A stretch of DNA of 64,000 bases from Janthinobacterium lividum PAMC 25724. GTDB taxonomy: Bacteria; Pseudomonadota; Gammaproteobacteria; Burkholderiales; Burkholderiaceae_D. Below the pieces are notes generated by a model that saw only the letters and a program-made list of their open reading frames with translations, did not search any database and was not told the origin of the DNA. Both the position numbers and the translations under genes were made by a program. The stretch spans positions 25,191-89,190 of the forward strand of contig AHHB01000022.1 of NCBI GenBank assembly GCA_000242815.2. Direction: 5' to 3'. Positions 42,942 through 52,339 of the stretch are shown in pieces (position 1 is the stretch's first letter; every line of letters starts with the position of its first letter).

Positions 42942-43343
42942 TCAGGCGGCGCGCATGCGGGCCGCCACTGCATCAGGCACGGCGCGCGGGCGCAATGCCG
43001 AGTCGACGCAGCCAATCTTGACGCGGGCCGTGTTCAGCAGGCGCTCGCCGCACCAGGCTTGTTGCAGAAAAACAATGGAGGCGCGTCCCATTTTTTCTAT
43101 GCTTAATGTCAATCTTACCGTGTCATCGAGTCTGGCTGGCGCATGATAGTCGGCGTTGACGCTTTTGACAACGAACATGGCGTCGTGCTGCTGCAGCAAT
43201 GCTTGCTGGCTTACATCGATGGCGCGTAGCCATTCGGTACGCGCGCGCTCGAAAAATTTCAGGTAATTTGCGTAATAGACGATGCCGCCGGCGTCGGTGT
43301 CTTCATAGTAGACACGCACGTTCCAGGTAAAGACTGAAGGCAT
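42942..43343 (-). CDS. ybgC: Tol-Pal-associated acyl-CoA thioesterase YbgC
   Basis: A 133-residue hot-dog-fold thioesterase with the 4-hydroxybenzoyl-CoA thioesterase signature YYEDTDAGGIVYYANYLKFFERARTEW, cited as VYYEDTDAGGIVYY (catalytic Asp) and NYLKFFERARTEW. It heads the tol-pal operon, as in many proteobacteria, and may act on acyl-carrier or acyl-CoA thioesters in lipid metabolism. ATG 43343 fits the family N-terminus (MPSVFTWNVRV); the frame continues upstream to 43637 without homology. Confidence 0.93.
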   Translation of the reverse strand: MPSVFTWNVRVYYEDTDAGGIVYYANYLKFFERARTEWLRAIDVSQQALLQQHDAMFVVKSVNADYHAPARLDDTVRLTLSIEKMGRASIVFLQQAWCGERLLNTARVKIGCVDSALRPRAVPDAVAARMRAA

Positions 43344-43640
43344 GTTTATTGTGCCAGTAGTGAGATTGAGCAACATTTTACGCGATTTTTCTTCTTGTGA
43401 CTGTGGGCTTTTGCTGGAAAGCCATGCAAAAACCGCATAAAAGTGGCCTAAAAGCGGCATACAAGTTGCACCGCGGCATTGTAAATGCGGAGTGCATAAT
43501 GACAAGTCCCGTAACATACGCTTACATACCGCCGCCAGGTTTAAGCACAGCTTAAGCGTCGCAGTCGCCGCTGCGGGCTGCGGCCTTGTCCGCTTCACCT
43601 TGGCACACCGCCTTGGCGCACGGTGGCATGGTTGCATTCC

Positions 43641-43669
43641 TTGCTCAATTTGGGCACTTGACTTACAAT
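43641..43669 (+). promoter_or_regulatory. Promoter of the ZTP riboswitch-glyA transcript
   Basis: TTGCTC (43641-43646) and TACAAT (43664-43669) have a 17-bp spacer, placing the transcript start near 43676, just ahead of the riboswitch. The region 43344-43640 on the other side of it holds no gene I can support, only the upstream region of ybgC. Confidence 0.6.
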
Positions 43670-43683
43670 TTCATTTCCATTAC

Positions 43684-43805
43684 GTCTCACGTGACTGGCG
43701 AAAAGTCGGAGCGATCCCCATAATGTGGCGGTCGGCAATCCGGCGAAAGGTGGGCACCCACCGGGAAACGTGAGATTTTTCATCAGCCGTTCGCCTGGGT
43801 AGCCA
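43684..43805 (+). ncRNA. ZTP (pfl) riboswitch upstream of glyA
   Basis: This is the leader of glyA. Stem P1 pairs CTCACGT (43686-43692) with ACGTGAG (43768-43774). The conserved pieces GTGACTGGCG (43691-43700), CCACCGGGAAACGTGAG (43758-43774) and GCCGTTCGCCTGGGT (43786-43800) are present, and GGCG (43697-43700) can form the pseudoknot with CGCC (43792-43795). The pfl motif senses ZTP/ZMP, a signal of 10-formyl-THF shortage, and turns on one-carbon genes such as glyA. About 115 bases follow before the start codon for the expression platform. Confidence 0.9.
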
Positions 43806-43918
43806 CTATGGAACAGTACGAAGAGGCTGCCTATCCAATGTTGTTATTCAATTAACGCCGGCTCCCCTCATTCGATCCAATCTGCCAGTACAAGCACCCT
43901 CATACTTGGAGTTTTTAC

Positions 43919-45166
43919 ATGTTTGCAAAAGATCACACCCTCGCCAACGTCGATCCTGAATTGTTCGCCGTTATTCAAAAAGAAAACGTGCGCCAGCACG
44001 ATCATATCGAACTGATCGCGTCGGAAAACTATACGTCGCCAGCCGTAATGGAAGCGCAAGGCTCGCAGCTGACGAACAAGTATGCCGAAGGCTATCCAGG
44101 CAAGCGCTACTACGGTGGCTGCGAATACGTCGACGTGGCCGAGCAGCTCGCCATCGAGCGTGTCAAGCAATTGTTCGGCGCCGAATGCGCGAACGTACAG
44201 CCGAACTCTGGTTCGCAGGCGAACCAGGGCGTGTTCTTTGCCGTGCTGAAACCGGGCGACCTGATCATGGGTATGTCGCTGGCCGAAGGCGGCCACCTGA
44301 CCCACGGCATGCCGCTCAATATGTCCGGCAAGTGGTTCGACGTCGTCTCGTATGGCTTGACGGCGGAAGAAGACATCGATTACGAGGCGATGGAGCGCCT
44401 GGCTCGCGAACGCAAGCCAAAGCTGATCATCGCTGGCGCGTCGGCCTTCTCGAAAAAGATCGACTTCGAGCGTTTCGGCAAGATCGCCAAGGAAGTGGGC
44501 GCCTACTTCCTGGTCGACATGGCCCACTACGCAGGCCTGATCGCCGCTGGCCTGTACCCGAATCCGGTGCCGTTCGCCGACTTCGTCACCTCGACCACGC
44601 ACAAGTCCTTGCGCGGCCCGCGCGGCGGCATCATCCTGATGAAGGCGGAACACGAAAAAGCCATCAACTCGGCCATCTTCCCTGGCATCCAGGGCGGCCC
44701 GCTGATGCACGTGATCGCCGCTAAGGCGGTCGCCTTCAAAGAAGCGCTGAGCCCGGCATTCGTCGAATACCAGAAACAAGTGATCAAGAACGCCGACGTG
44801 CTGGCGAAAACCCTGATCAAGCGTGGCCTGCGCATTGTTTCCGGCGGCACCGAATCGCACGTCATGCTGGTCGACCTGCGCGCCAAGAACCTGACGGGCA
44901 AGGAAGCCGAAGCCATCCTCGGTTCCGCGCACATCACCTGCAACAAGAACGGCATCCCGAATGACCCGCAAAAGCCCTTCGTCACCTCGGGCATCCGCCT
45001 GGGCAGCCCGGCGATGACGACGCGTGGTTTCAAGGAAGCGCAAGCGGAAGAAGTGGGTAACCTGATCGCCGACGTGCTGGACAATCCGCATGACGCCGCC
45101 ACCATCGAGCGCGTGAAAGCGGCCGTGAAAGTGTTGGCCGATGCACATCCTGTATACGCGGCATAA
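43919..45166 (+). CDS. glyA: Serine hydroxymethyltransferase
   Basis: A 415-residue PLP enzyme converting serine plus THF to glycine plus 5,10-methylene-THF, the main one-carbon entry point. The PLP lysine is Lys229 in [13 protein letters not shown]. Other landmarks are [35 protein letters not shown] and [15 protein letters not shown] 43919 follows TTGGAG. It is controlled by the preceding ZTP riboswitch, and a terminator lies 62 bases after the stop. Confidence 0.98.
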   Translation: MFAKDHTLANVDPELFAVIQKENVRQHDHIELIASENYTSPAVMEAQGSQLTNKYAEGYPGKRYYGGCEYVDVAEQLAIERVKQLFGAECANVQPNSGSQANQGVFFAVLKPGDLIMGMSLAEGGHLTHGMPLNMSGKWFDVVSYGLTAEEDIDYEAMERLARERKPKLIIAGASAFSKKIDFERFGKIAKEVGAYFLVDMAHYAGLIAAGLYPNPVPFADFVTSTTHKSLRGPRGGIILMKAEHEKAINSAIFPGIQGGPLMHVIAAKAVAFKEALSPAFVEYQKQVIKNADVLAKTLIKRGLRIVSGGTESHVMLVDLRAKNLTGKEAEAILGSAHITCNKNGIPNDPQKPFVTSGIRLGSPAMTTRGFKEAQAEEVGNLIADVLDNPHDAATIERVKAAVKVLADAHPVYAA

Positions 45167-45227
45167 TTATTTGTCCAGAATGTGTCATACGGAGTAAGAT
45201 TCTGTCTGACCCATTCCAGCCGTGCCC

Positions 45228-45257
45228 AAGGGCGCCCGCAGTGATTGGGGCGCCCTT
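45228..45257 (+). terminator. Terminator after glyA
   Basis: AAGGGCGCCC (45228-45237) and GGGCGCCCTT (45248-45257) form a perfect 10-bp stem with a 10-base loop, followed by a short T-containing stretch (GTATTTC). Confidence 0.65.
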
Positions 45258-45311
45258 GTATTTCAGGGCGGCGATTTCCCGTAATTATTACTATAAAGTT
45301 GTAGCCAGCCC

Positions 45312-45776
45312 ATGAAATGTCCATTTTGCCAGCACGGCGATACCCAAGTTCTCGATACGCGCGTATCGGAGGACGGGGATGCCATTCGGCGGCGCCGCCG
45401 TTGCGGCAAATGCGACAAGCGCTTCACGACCTACGAGCGGATTGAACTTATCATGCCGGCCGTCGTCAAAAAGAATGGCAGCCGGACGGACTTCGCTGCG
45501 GATAAGTTGCGCGGCAGCTTGATGCTGGCCTTGCGCAAGCGACCCGTCGCGGCAGCCTCCTTGGATGCGGCCATCGCTTCCATCCAGGAAAAATTGCTGA
45601 CCAGCGGCTTGCGCGAAGTCGATTCCGGCTATATCGGCGAATTGGTGATGCAAGAACTCAAGCGCCTCGACAAGATCGCTTATATCCGCTACGCCTCCGT
45701 GTACAAGAATTTCGAAGACGTGGCCGAGTTCCAGGATGCGATTGCCGAAGTGGGACAGGCGCGCAGCAAGCCCTGA
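45312..45776 (+). CDS. nrdR: Transcriptional repressor NrdR
   Basis: A 154-residue repressor of ribonucleotide reductase genes. The N-terminal zinc ribbon has CPFC (3-6) and CGKC (31-34). An ATP-cone domain (about 49-139) starts [16 protein letters not shown] and senses ATP/dATP. The order glyA-nrdR-ribD-ribE-ribH-nusB is common in proteobacteria; here a pilin cluster sits between nrdR and ribD. Confidence 0.97.
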   Translation: MKCPFCQHGDTQVLDTRVSEDGDAIRRRRRCGKCDKRFTTYERIELIMPAVVKKNGSRTDFAADKLRGSLMLALRKRPVAAASLDAAIASIQEKLLTSGLREVDSGYIGELVMQELKRLDKIAYIRYASVYKNFEDVAEFQDAIAEVGQARSKP

Positions 45777-45873
45777 CGCTGTTTCGACATGCCGTGCATC
45801 AGCTGCATCAGCGACAGCAGCGACATCAGCTATATCAGATGCCGCTGAGGCAGCCTCCCACGCGCACCACGCC

Positions 45874-45917
45874 AGCGCTCGACTGGCAAGTGGTCTGATC
45901 AATTGAGGCGCTTTTTT
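45874..45917 (+). terminator. Possible terminator after nrdR
   Basis: AGCGCTC (45874-45880) pairs with GAGGCGCT (45905-45912) with one bulged base over a 24-base loop, directly followed by six T. The stem is short, so the call is tentative. The rest of the 45777-46051 gap shows only loose CATCAGC-type repeats (45795-45840). Confidence 0.45.
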
Positions 45918-46051
45918 CTGCGGCCGTTTTTCCTTCTTCCCTCCCTATATTGGCGACGTTTGCGCTGTCTCATGCCCGCGTCTTTGCGCACGCCTATCGT
46001 GTAACTGGGCCGGACGTCCGTGCGGCTCCAGTCTTGCTGCAGGAGAAGCTC

Positions 46052-46636
46052 ATGCACAGCGGCGCGCGTGGTCCCATGGATGGCAGCAGCCTTGTCGAGG
46101 TGCTGGTGTCGCTGCTGCTGTTGGCGCTGGGCTTGCTGGGCGCCAGCATCTTGCAACTGAGCTCGCTGCGCGCGCGCCATGAATCGGCGCTGTTGTCGGC
46201 GGGCGTGCAACTGGCTGCCGGCATGGCTGAACGCATGCGCGCGAACAGCGTGCTCATGTATGGCCCCGATGCGGGCAATGCCTACCTGAACGTCAGCTAC
46301 GCGGCAGCGGACGACGCCGAGCCTGCTGGCGGCGCACCCGATTGCTTCGGCCCTGCTGCCTGCAGCGCGGCCGAATTGGCGCAATTCGATATCGCCGAGT
46401 GGAAGCAGCAGTTGCAAGCGGCCTTGCCCGGCGCGCGCCTGCGTGTCTGCCGCGATGCTCCCGCTTGGGATGGCGCCGCCCAGGGCTTGCACTGGGCGTG
46501 CAGCGGCGGCAAGGGCGCGCCCATCGTCATCAAGCTCGGTTGGCGTGGCCGCCAGCCCGACCGATCACCGGCCGTAAATGGGGCTGGCGAGTCGCTGCCC
46601 CGGTTGGCATTCCAGCTCGGCGGAGGTGGCGCATGA
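46052..46636 (+). CDS. pilV: Type IV pilus minor pilin PilV
   Basis: A 194-residue type IV prepilin-like protein. A short leader ends in MDG before SSLVEVLVSLLLLALGLLGA, the hydrophobic N-terminal helix with the conserved Glu at +5. The globular part has Cys residues (APDCFGPAACS, RVCRDA, HWACSGG) likely to form disulfides. ATG 46052 follows AGGAG (46041-46045). PilV is one of the minor pilins that prime pilus assembly together with PilW, PilX, FimT and PilY1. Confidence 0.88.
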   Translation: MHSGARGPMDGSSLVEVLVSLLLLALGLLGASILQLSSLRARHESALLSAGVQLAAGMAERMRANSVLMYGPDAGNAYLNVSYAAADDAEPAGGAPDCFGPAACSAAELAQFDIAEWKQQLQAALPGARLRVCRDAPAWDGAAQGLHWACSGGKGAPIVIKLGWRGRQPDRSPAVNGAGESLPRLAFQLGGGGA

Positions 46637-47601
46637 ACACTGTCTTGCGCGGGCACCACGGCATGAGCCTGGTCGAATTGCTGGTGGCCCTGTCGCTGGG
46701 GGCGCTGTTGATGCTGGCGGCCAGTAGCGTACTGCTGGCCGCCAGCGGCAGTTATGGCGAGCAGTCCGCCAGCGTGCGCCTCGATGACAACGGCCGCTAT
46801 GCGCTCGATAGCATCGCCCGCGCCGTGCGCCAGAGCGCGTATGTGAACTGGGACAGCAGCGCCGCGCCCGTGGCCCATGCCGATGACGATAGCGCCAATA
46901 TCGCCGGCCTCGACGCGCGCAGCCTGGTCAAGAACAGTGAGGGCATCAGCGGCGCGTTGCCCGGCGCCTTGCATGGCAGCGATGTGCTGGCCTTGCGTTT
47001 TTTTGGCGCCGGCAAGGAAGAGGGCGGCGACGGTTCCGTGCTCAATTGCGCCGGTTTCGGCGTGGGCTCCGCGAAAGCCGAGACACAGCGCGGCTGGAGC
47101 ATTTTCTATGTCGCGCAGGGCGCTGATGGCGTGGGCGAACTGCGCTGTAAATACCGTGGCGCGAACGGCTGGGGCGCGGACGCCATCATCCGTGGCGTCG
47201 ATACTTTCCAGGTACTGTATGGGCTCGACACGGATACGCCGCCCGATGGCGTGGCGAACCGGTATGTCAACGCCAGCGTGCTCGACGCCCGCGATGCCGC
47301 GCTGGTGCTGGAGGGGGCCGATGCGGCCGAGCGTCAGCGCGATTTTCACCGCCGCACGCATTGGAAGCGCGTGTCTGGCGTGCGCGTGGCGCTGCTGTTG
47401 CATGGCGAGGTGGGGCAGGTGGACAAAATGGCGCAACTGGGACCGTCGCAGTTCGACCTGTTCGGCAAAGCATACGCCGAGGCGCACGGCGCCAGCGACA
47501 CGGGCGTGCGCATCGCGCGCGCGGCCTTGCCCGCAGCCACGCGCTCGCGGCTACGGCAACTGGTGCAGACCAGCATTATGCTGCGCAATGGGCCAGCATA
47601 G
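46633..47601 (+). CDS. pilW: Type IV pilus minor pilin PilW
   Basis: A 322-residue prepilin-like protein beginning MNTVLRGHHGMSLVELLVAL. Cleavage by PilD is expected after Gly10, with Glu at +5 of the mature helix. The rest is an extended globular domain (DNGRYALDSIARAVRQSAYV is the typical PilW segment). The start overlaps the pilV stop by four bases (ATGA). The open frame extends upstream inside pilV but is not used. Confidence 0.9.
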   Translation: MNTVLRGHHGMSLVELLVALSLGALLMLAASSVLLAASGSYGEQSASVRLDDNGRYALDSIARAVRQSAYVNWDSSAAPVAHADDDSANIAGLDARSLVKNSEGISGALPGALHGSDVLALRFFGAGKEEGGDGSVLNCAGFGVGSAKAETQRGWSIFYVAQGADGVGELRCKYRGANGWGADAIIRGVDTFQVLYGLDTDTPPDGVANRYVNASVLDARDAALVLEGADAAERQRDFHRRTHWKRVSGVRVALLLHGEVGQVDKMAQLGPSQFDLFGKAYAEAHGASDTGVRIARAALPAATRSRLRQLVQTSIMLRNGPA

Positions 47602-47610
47602 GCCGGCGCC

Positions 47611-48270
47611 ATGATGGCCGGCATGGGCGCCTGCGCTGGCGTCGCCAGAGGCGCTGCTGGCGCACGCTGGCGTGGCGCGACCCTGGTGTATGTGCTGTGT
47701 CTGCTCGTGATCATCTTGCTGCTGGGCATATCGGCGGCGCAGATGGCTTTGCAGGGCGAAAAGGCGGCGCGCGGCGAGCGCGACCGGCAGATCGCGTTTC
47801 AGGCGGCGGAGGAGGCATTGATGGATGCGCAGAACGATATCGAAGGCTTGCCCGGCGTGCCCGGGCGCAGCAGTCTCTTCGCGCCGGGCAGTGCGGCAGG
47901 CTTCGCGGCCGGCTGCGGCGAAGGCGGTGCACTCGGCCTGTGCCTGCCTGCGCCCCCGGAGGCGCCGGCGCTCTGGCTGAGCATGGACTTGGCTGGCGCC
48001 GAAGCGGGCAGCCGTACGGTGCCGTTTGGCCAATTTACGGGCACCGTCATGCAGACGGGGCAGGGTTTCCTGCCGTCGCGCCGGCCCCGCTACCTGATCG
48101 AACTGCTGCCATTTCACCGGCCCGGCGCGCAGGCAGCGGCAATAGCCGGCGGCCTGGCCACGGAAAGTTATGTGTATCGCATCACTGCCATCGGGTTTGG
48201 CGCGCAGGAAAGCACACAAGTTGTGCTGCAAAGTTACTACCGCAAAGAGGCGGCGGGAGGCGGACCATGA
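47611..48270 (+). CDS. pilX: Type IV pilus assembly protein PilX
   Basis: A 219-residue PilX-type protein. A basic N-terminus leads into ATLVYVLCLLVIILLLGISAAQMALQGEKAARGERD (cited as ATLVYVLCLLVIILLLG), with the characteristic AFQAAEEALMDAQ after it. The canonical Glu at +5 is missing, which is common in PilX homologues. It lies 9 bases after pilW and overlaps pilY1 by four bases. It works with PilY1 and the other minor pilins at the pilus tip. Confidence 0.88.
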   Translation: MMAGMGACAGVARGAAGARWRGATLVYVLCLLVIILLLGISAAQMALQGEKAARGERDRQIAFQAAEEALMDAQNDIEGLPGVPGRSSLFAPGSAAGFAAGCGEGGALGLCLPAPPEAPALWLSMDLAGAEAGSRTVPFGQFTGTVMQTGQGFLPSRRPRYLIELLPFHRPGAQAAAIAGGLATESYVYRITAIGFGAQESTQVVLQSYYRKEAAGGGP

Positions 48271-51200
48271 GGGCTGCGTCGTTCGCTGTATTGTCCGCTT
48301 GCTTGTTCGCTCGCTTGTCCGCTTGCTCGTTCGCTCGCTTGTCATATTGCTTGTCCGCCTCGCGGCGCGCTGGCCGCGTCTGCTCGCTGCTGCTCGCTGT
48401 CCTGGCTGGCGGCGGCGCCTTTGCCGCCGTTCCCCCGGTGGCGCTGGTGCGGGCCGACGCTGGCTTGCACGCTGCCCGCGTGCCGCCCAATCTGCTGCTC
48501 AATCTATCGTTGACGCATGCTGCAGCCGCTGCCGCGCACGGCGGCGACTATGCGCCGCAGCGCGAGTACGCCGGCTATTTTCATGCGCGCATGTGCTATG
48601 GCTATCCGTACCGCATCAAGGATGGCGCCATGTTGCCGGACTTGCGCGTAGCGACCGCTTACTTTTCCGCGCTGAAACCGGCCGATGCGCTGCACGGCTG
48701 CGGCGGCGATAGTTTTAGTGGCAACTTTCTTAACTGGGCCAGTGCCAGCATGCTCGACATCGTGCGCTATGCCTTGACGGGCGGCGACCGCGTCATCGAT
48801 GAAGTGCGCAAGACGGTGCTGCAGCGCGCGTATCTGCCCAATGCCGACGGTCCCATCGACTTTTTTGCCCATCCTCTCTTTTTTCCGCGCAAGGTCTTGC
48901 AGGAAGGCGTGGCGGCGGCGACACCGTTTGCGCTGGCGCGACTGGCCATCGTTTCCTGCCGCAACCGCCTGCTGTTCAGCGACGCCAGCCTCGGCCAGCC
49001 TGTGGGCGGCAGTTGCGACGCGCCCGGCAGCGCTGCCACGCACGGCGTGTTCCTGGCGCGCGTGCGCGTCTGCGACGCCGATGAGGGGCCGTTGCGCGAC
49101 GACTTGTGCTTGGCGTATGGCAAAAACTACAAGCCGGTGGGCGCCGTGCAGCGCCATGGCGGCAGGGTGCGCGTGGGCGTGTTTGGCCACTTGAACGGCT
49201 TGCCCGCCAGCCTAGGCCCCGTGTATGGTGGCGTGTTGCGCGCGCCGCTGGCCCACGTGGGACCGCAGCGTTGGACGGCGCCCGATTTCTTGCCGCAAGA
49301 CAATCCCGATGCCGAGTGGAATCCCGTCAGTGGCGTGTATGTGGCGCAAGCTGCCAAATCAGGCGGCGCGGTGGGCGCTTACATCAATGGCCTGGGCCGC
49401 AGTAATGCGGAGCGTCCCGGTGCCTACGCCAGCGCGGCTCCGCTGGCCGAATTGCTGTACGAATCACTGCGCTACCTGCAGGGACGCCAAGCGAGCGCCG
49501 TACTGCCGCCCGCCACGGTGCCGCCCGCCATCGACGACGGCTTGCCGGTCGTGACGGTTTGGCGCGACCCGCGCAGCGTCAGCTGTCAGCGCCATAGCGT
49601 CGTCAGCCTCGGCGATGCGGGCATGGCAGGCGACCGTTACGTACCCGGCAATATTGCGGCGACGCCCCCGTCAAACGGCGACCGCGCGCGCGCCGCCGAT
49701 GGCTTTGCGTCGCCGCCGTTCGATGCGATGGCCTGGACGCATGCGGTCGGTAGCCTGGAAAGTGGCGCTGCGCAAGGTAATCCTGCACCACGGCCCGAGC
49801 TGGCAGCACTGGAATTGCTGGCCCACGGAGTGCGCGGCGCCAGCTACCATGCGGCGGGCCTGGCCTACTGGTCGCATGTGCAGGCACTGCGCCCTGGCGC
49901 CAAGAACGACGGCATGGCCCGCATCGATCACTATGCGGGCGACTTGCGCCAGGGCGACCCGGCGGGCGTGCCCGATGCTACTCCCTTATTTCTGGCGGCC
50001 AAATATGGCGGTTTTCTCGATACGAACGGCGACGCCAACCCCTACAGTAGCGCGTCGGGCAATGCGCTGGAGGAGTGGAGCGTGGATGGCCGCTGGCCCA
50101 CCCATTACCTGCCGGGCAGTGATCCGGCCGCCCTGATCGCGGGCTTGCGCGCCGCTTTTGTGGCCGCCGACAAGGGTAGCTTGCCCGCGACGCTGGCGGG
50201 GCCGGCCCTGCTGGCGCTGGCCAGCGGCGCTGAAGAGGCATATTGGTTCCAGACGCAGATGCGCCTGGCCGATGGCGCCATGAGCTTGTCGCGCACCGCG
50301 TTTGCCGTGGCTGCCGATGCTGCATTGCTTCCCGGCAAGTCATTGTGGCGCGTTGGCGGGCAGGAAAAGTTGCTGCCCGATGCTGCGCCAGCAGTCTTGC
50401 GTCCCGTCTATACGCTTGACGCCCAGGGCAGCTTGATGCCGCTGGAATGGAAGCGGCTCGATGCACAGCAGCGCAGCACATTCGAGGGTGGCGATGGCCA
50501 GGCGGGCCATGCGGAGGCGCGCCTCGCATATCTGCTGGGCGAGCGCACGCACGAAGTGGGCCAGCCAGGCGGCTTCCTGCGGCGCCGCACCGGCAGCCTG
50601 GGCGCGGCGCCGCACGGCAATTTACTGTATGTGGGCGCGCCGGGTCTGGGCATGCCGGGCACCGCTTATGGCTTGCACCGCAAGGCGTTGCTGCAGCGCC
50701 GGAAAATGCTGTACCTGGGCGCCAACGATGGCTTGCTGCATGCATTCGATGCGCGCACGGGCAGGGAATTGTTTGCCTATCTGCCGCAAGCCCTGCTGCA
50801 CCTTGCGCCAGCCGCTGCGAGCACTCACTACAGTGCGGCACCCCTGCTCGACGGCGCGGCGGCAACGGCGCAAGTGCAGGCATCGGGACGCTGGAAAACG
50901 GTGCTGGTGTCGGGCATGGGCGGCGGCGCGCAGGGCGTGTTTGCGCTCGATATCACCGACCCGGCGCGCTTCGCGCAGGACGGGGCGCTGTGGGAATTCA
51001 CGGACCGCGATGACAAGCTGATGGGCAATGTGCGCGCGCCGCCCGCCTTTGCCCGCATCAACATGGGCGGCAAAGAAGGCGCGCTGGCCTACCGCGATTT
51101 CGCCGTCGTCGCCAGCGCTTACAACAACTATGTGAGCGATGGCAAGAATACGACGGCGCCCGCATCGGCCGCTGCCATTTTCCTGCTGGCGTTGGACAAG

Positions 51201-52241
51201 TCGCCCGGCACACCCTGGGTGTTGGGAAGCAATTACTTCCGGCTCAAGGTGCCCGTGGCCAGCGGCGGCGATGGCGGCCATGACAGTGGTGCGGACGCAC
51301 ACGCAAACCCGAATGCGGACGCAGACGCGGATGCCTTGCCCCAGGCGCTGGGTCCGCCCGCCGCCGTGGTGGCGGGCAGCGATGGCGCGCTTGCCCATGT
51401 GTATGCGGGCGATTTACAGGGCAATATCTGGCGCCTTGACATGGCTGGCGGGCCGCCGTGGAAGGATGGCCAGGGGCGCAAGCTGGTGTTTGTGGCGCGC
51501 GATGCTCAGGGCCGGCGCCAGCCCGTGACGCAGCAGTTGAATGTGGCTTATGCGCCCGGTGGCGGCTATCTGCTGCTGTTCGGCACGGGCAAGCTGGTCG
51601 AAGCGGCCGATACCTGGCCGGCCGCTTTTTTGCCACAGTCGTTTTATGCCGTGCACGATGATTTACAGGCCTCTTCTCCTACGCGCAGCCGGGCTGACCT
51701 GGAGCCGCGCAGCTTGGGTGAGGCGGTGGGCGGCGTGCGTATCGACGGCGCCGAGCTCCGTTATACGGGCAGCGCCGCCATGCGCGGCTGGTACCTCGAT
51801 TTTCTCAATCCTGCGCAGACGGGCGAACGCAGCATCAGCAGTGCCGTGCTCGCTGCCGGCAAGGTGATGTTCAACACCGTCCTGCCTGGGCGCGACCCTT
51901 GTGCCAAGCCCGCCACGCGCCTGTATGTGCTCGATGTACTGAGCGGCTTTGCCGCCGATAGCGCCGGTATCGTGCAGGCGGGCGCGCAGACCGGGCGTTT
52001 GTTCGATGGCCTGGCGCGCGCGCCGCCGCTGGCATTGGAACTGAGCAGCACGGTGGGCGCCGTGACGGCGGCAGGGCGTGCCGAGGGACGCAAGCAACTG
52101 CTTGTGTTGCAGCCCGGCTTGTCCGCTGCCGCCAGCGCGGTGGGCATCAAGGTCCTCAGCGCACCGTTGCCGGCGCGGCGCCTCAGCTGGCGAGAAGTGG
52201 CGAACTGGCGCGAATTGCACCAGGCGGCGAAGAAAAAATAG
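48267..52241 (+). CDS. pilY1: Type IV pilus tip/assembly protein PilY1
   Basis: A 1324-residue secreted pilus tip protein. After a repeat-containing N-terminus and a hydrophobic signal (about 36-53) comes PPNLLLNLSLTHAA, where many PilY1 proteins have a von Willebrand A domain with DxSxS; here that MIDAS is missing. NFLNWASASMLDIVRYAL follows as usual. The C-terminal half is the PilY1 beta-propeller (LYLGANDGLLHAFDARTG, FALDITDPARFAQ, HVYAGDLQGNIWRLDMAGG). DTNGDANPY (585-593) and an Asp/Asn-rich segment (about 1001-1024) could bind calcium. The true start at 48267 overlaps pilX; the frame reads open far upstream to 47361. Confidence 0.88.
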   Translation: MRAASFAVLSACLFARLSACSFARLSYCLSASRRAGRVCSLLLAVLAGGGAFAAVPPVALVRADAGLHAARVPPNLLLNLSLTHAAAAAAHGGDYAPQREYAGYFHARMCYGYPYRIKDGAMLPDLRVATAYFSALKPADALHGCGGDSFSGNFLNWASASMLDIVRYALTGGDRVIDEVRKTVLQRAYLPNADGPIDFFAHPLFFPRKVLQEGVAAATPFALARLAIVSCRNRLLFSDASLGQPVGGSCDAPGSAATHGVFLARVRVCDADEGPLRDDLCLAYGKNYKPVGAVQRHGGRVRVGVFGHLNGLPASLGPVYGGVLRAPLAHVGPQRWTAPDFLPQDNPDAEWNPVSGVYVAQAAKSGGAVGAYINGLGRSNAERPGAYASAAPLAELLYESLRYLQGRQASAVLPPATVPPAIDDGLPVVTVWRDPRSVSCQRHSVVSLGDAGMAGDRYVPGNIAATPPSNGDRARAADGFASPPFDAMAWTHAVGSLESGAAQGNPAPRPELAALELLAHGVRGASYHAAGLAYWSHVQALRPGAKNDGMARIDHYAGDLRQGDPAGVPDATPLFLAAKYGGFLDTNGDANPYSSASGNALEEWSVDGRWPTHYLPGSDPAALIAGLRAAFVAADKGSLPATLAGPALLALASGAEEAYWFQTQMRLADGAMSLSRTAFAVAADAALLPGKSLWRVGGQEKLLPDAAPAVLRPVYTLDAQGSLMPLEWKRLDAQQRSTFEGGDGQAGHAEARLAYLLGERTHEVGQPGGFLRRRTGSLGAAPHGNLLYVGAPGLGMPGTAYGLHRKALLQRRKMLYLGANDGLLHAFDARTGRELFAYLPQALLHLAPAAASTHYSAAPLLDGAAATAQVQASGRWKTVLVSGMGGGAQGVFALDITDPARFAQDGALWEFTDRDDKLMGNVRAPPAFARINMGGKEGALAYRDFAVVASAYNNYVSDGKNTTAPASAAAIFLLALDKSPGTPWVLGSNYFRLKVPVASGGDGGHDSGADAHANPNADADADALPQALGPPAAVVAGSDGALAHVYAGDLQGNIWRLDMAGGPPWKDGQGRKLVFVARDAQGRRQPVTQQLNVAYAPGGGYLLLFGTGKLVEAADTWPAAFLPQSFYAVHDDLQASSPTRSRADLEPRSLGEAVGGVRIDGAELRYTGSAAMRGWYLDFLNPAQTGERSISSAVLAAGKVMFNTVLPGRDPCAKPATRLYVLDVLSGFAADSAGIVQAGAQTGRLFDGLARAPPLALELSSTVGAVTAAGRAEGRKQLLVLQPGLSAAASAVGIKVLSAPLPARRLSWREVANWRELHQAAKKK
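48291..48338 (+). repeat. 24-bp direct repeat in the pilY1 signal region
   Basis: TTGTCCGCTTGCTTGTTCGC plus TCGC (48291-48314) is repeated with one change at 48315-48338, and a decayed third copy follows. It encodes the repeated LSACxFAR just before the export signal. Multiples of 24 bp keep the frame. Confidence 0.75.
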
Positions 52242-52296
52242 GGCCGGCATGCTTGGCATGTCGACGTTGACGAGCTGAAAGCGGACGCAGAGGGCG

Positions 52297-52322
52297 ACGC
52301 CAGCGCAGCGGCTGGCGTTTTT
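52297..52322 (+). terminator. Intrinsic terminator between pilY1 and pilE
   Basis: ACGCCAGC (52297-52304) and GCTGGCGT (52311-52318) form an 8-bp stem with a GCAGCG loop, followed by TTTT. It ends only 17 bases ahead of the pilE start and just before its AGGAGG, so pilE must rely on read-through or a close promoter. Confidence 0.75.
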
Positions 52323-52339
52323 GCGAGAGAGGAGGGCGC

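Noticed and set aside
47361..48266. 302-codon upstream extension of the pilY1 frame
   Set aside because: It overlaps pilW and pilX in another frame and has no signal. The start at 48267 gives an export signal and an ATGA overlap with pilX.
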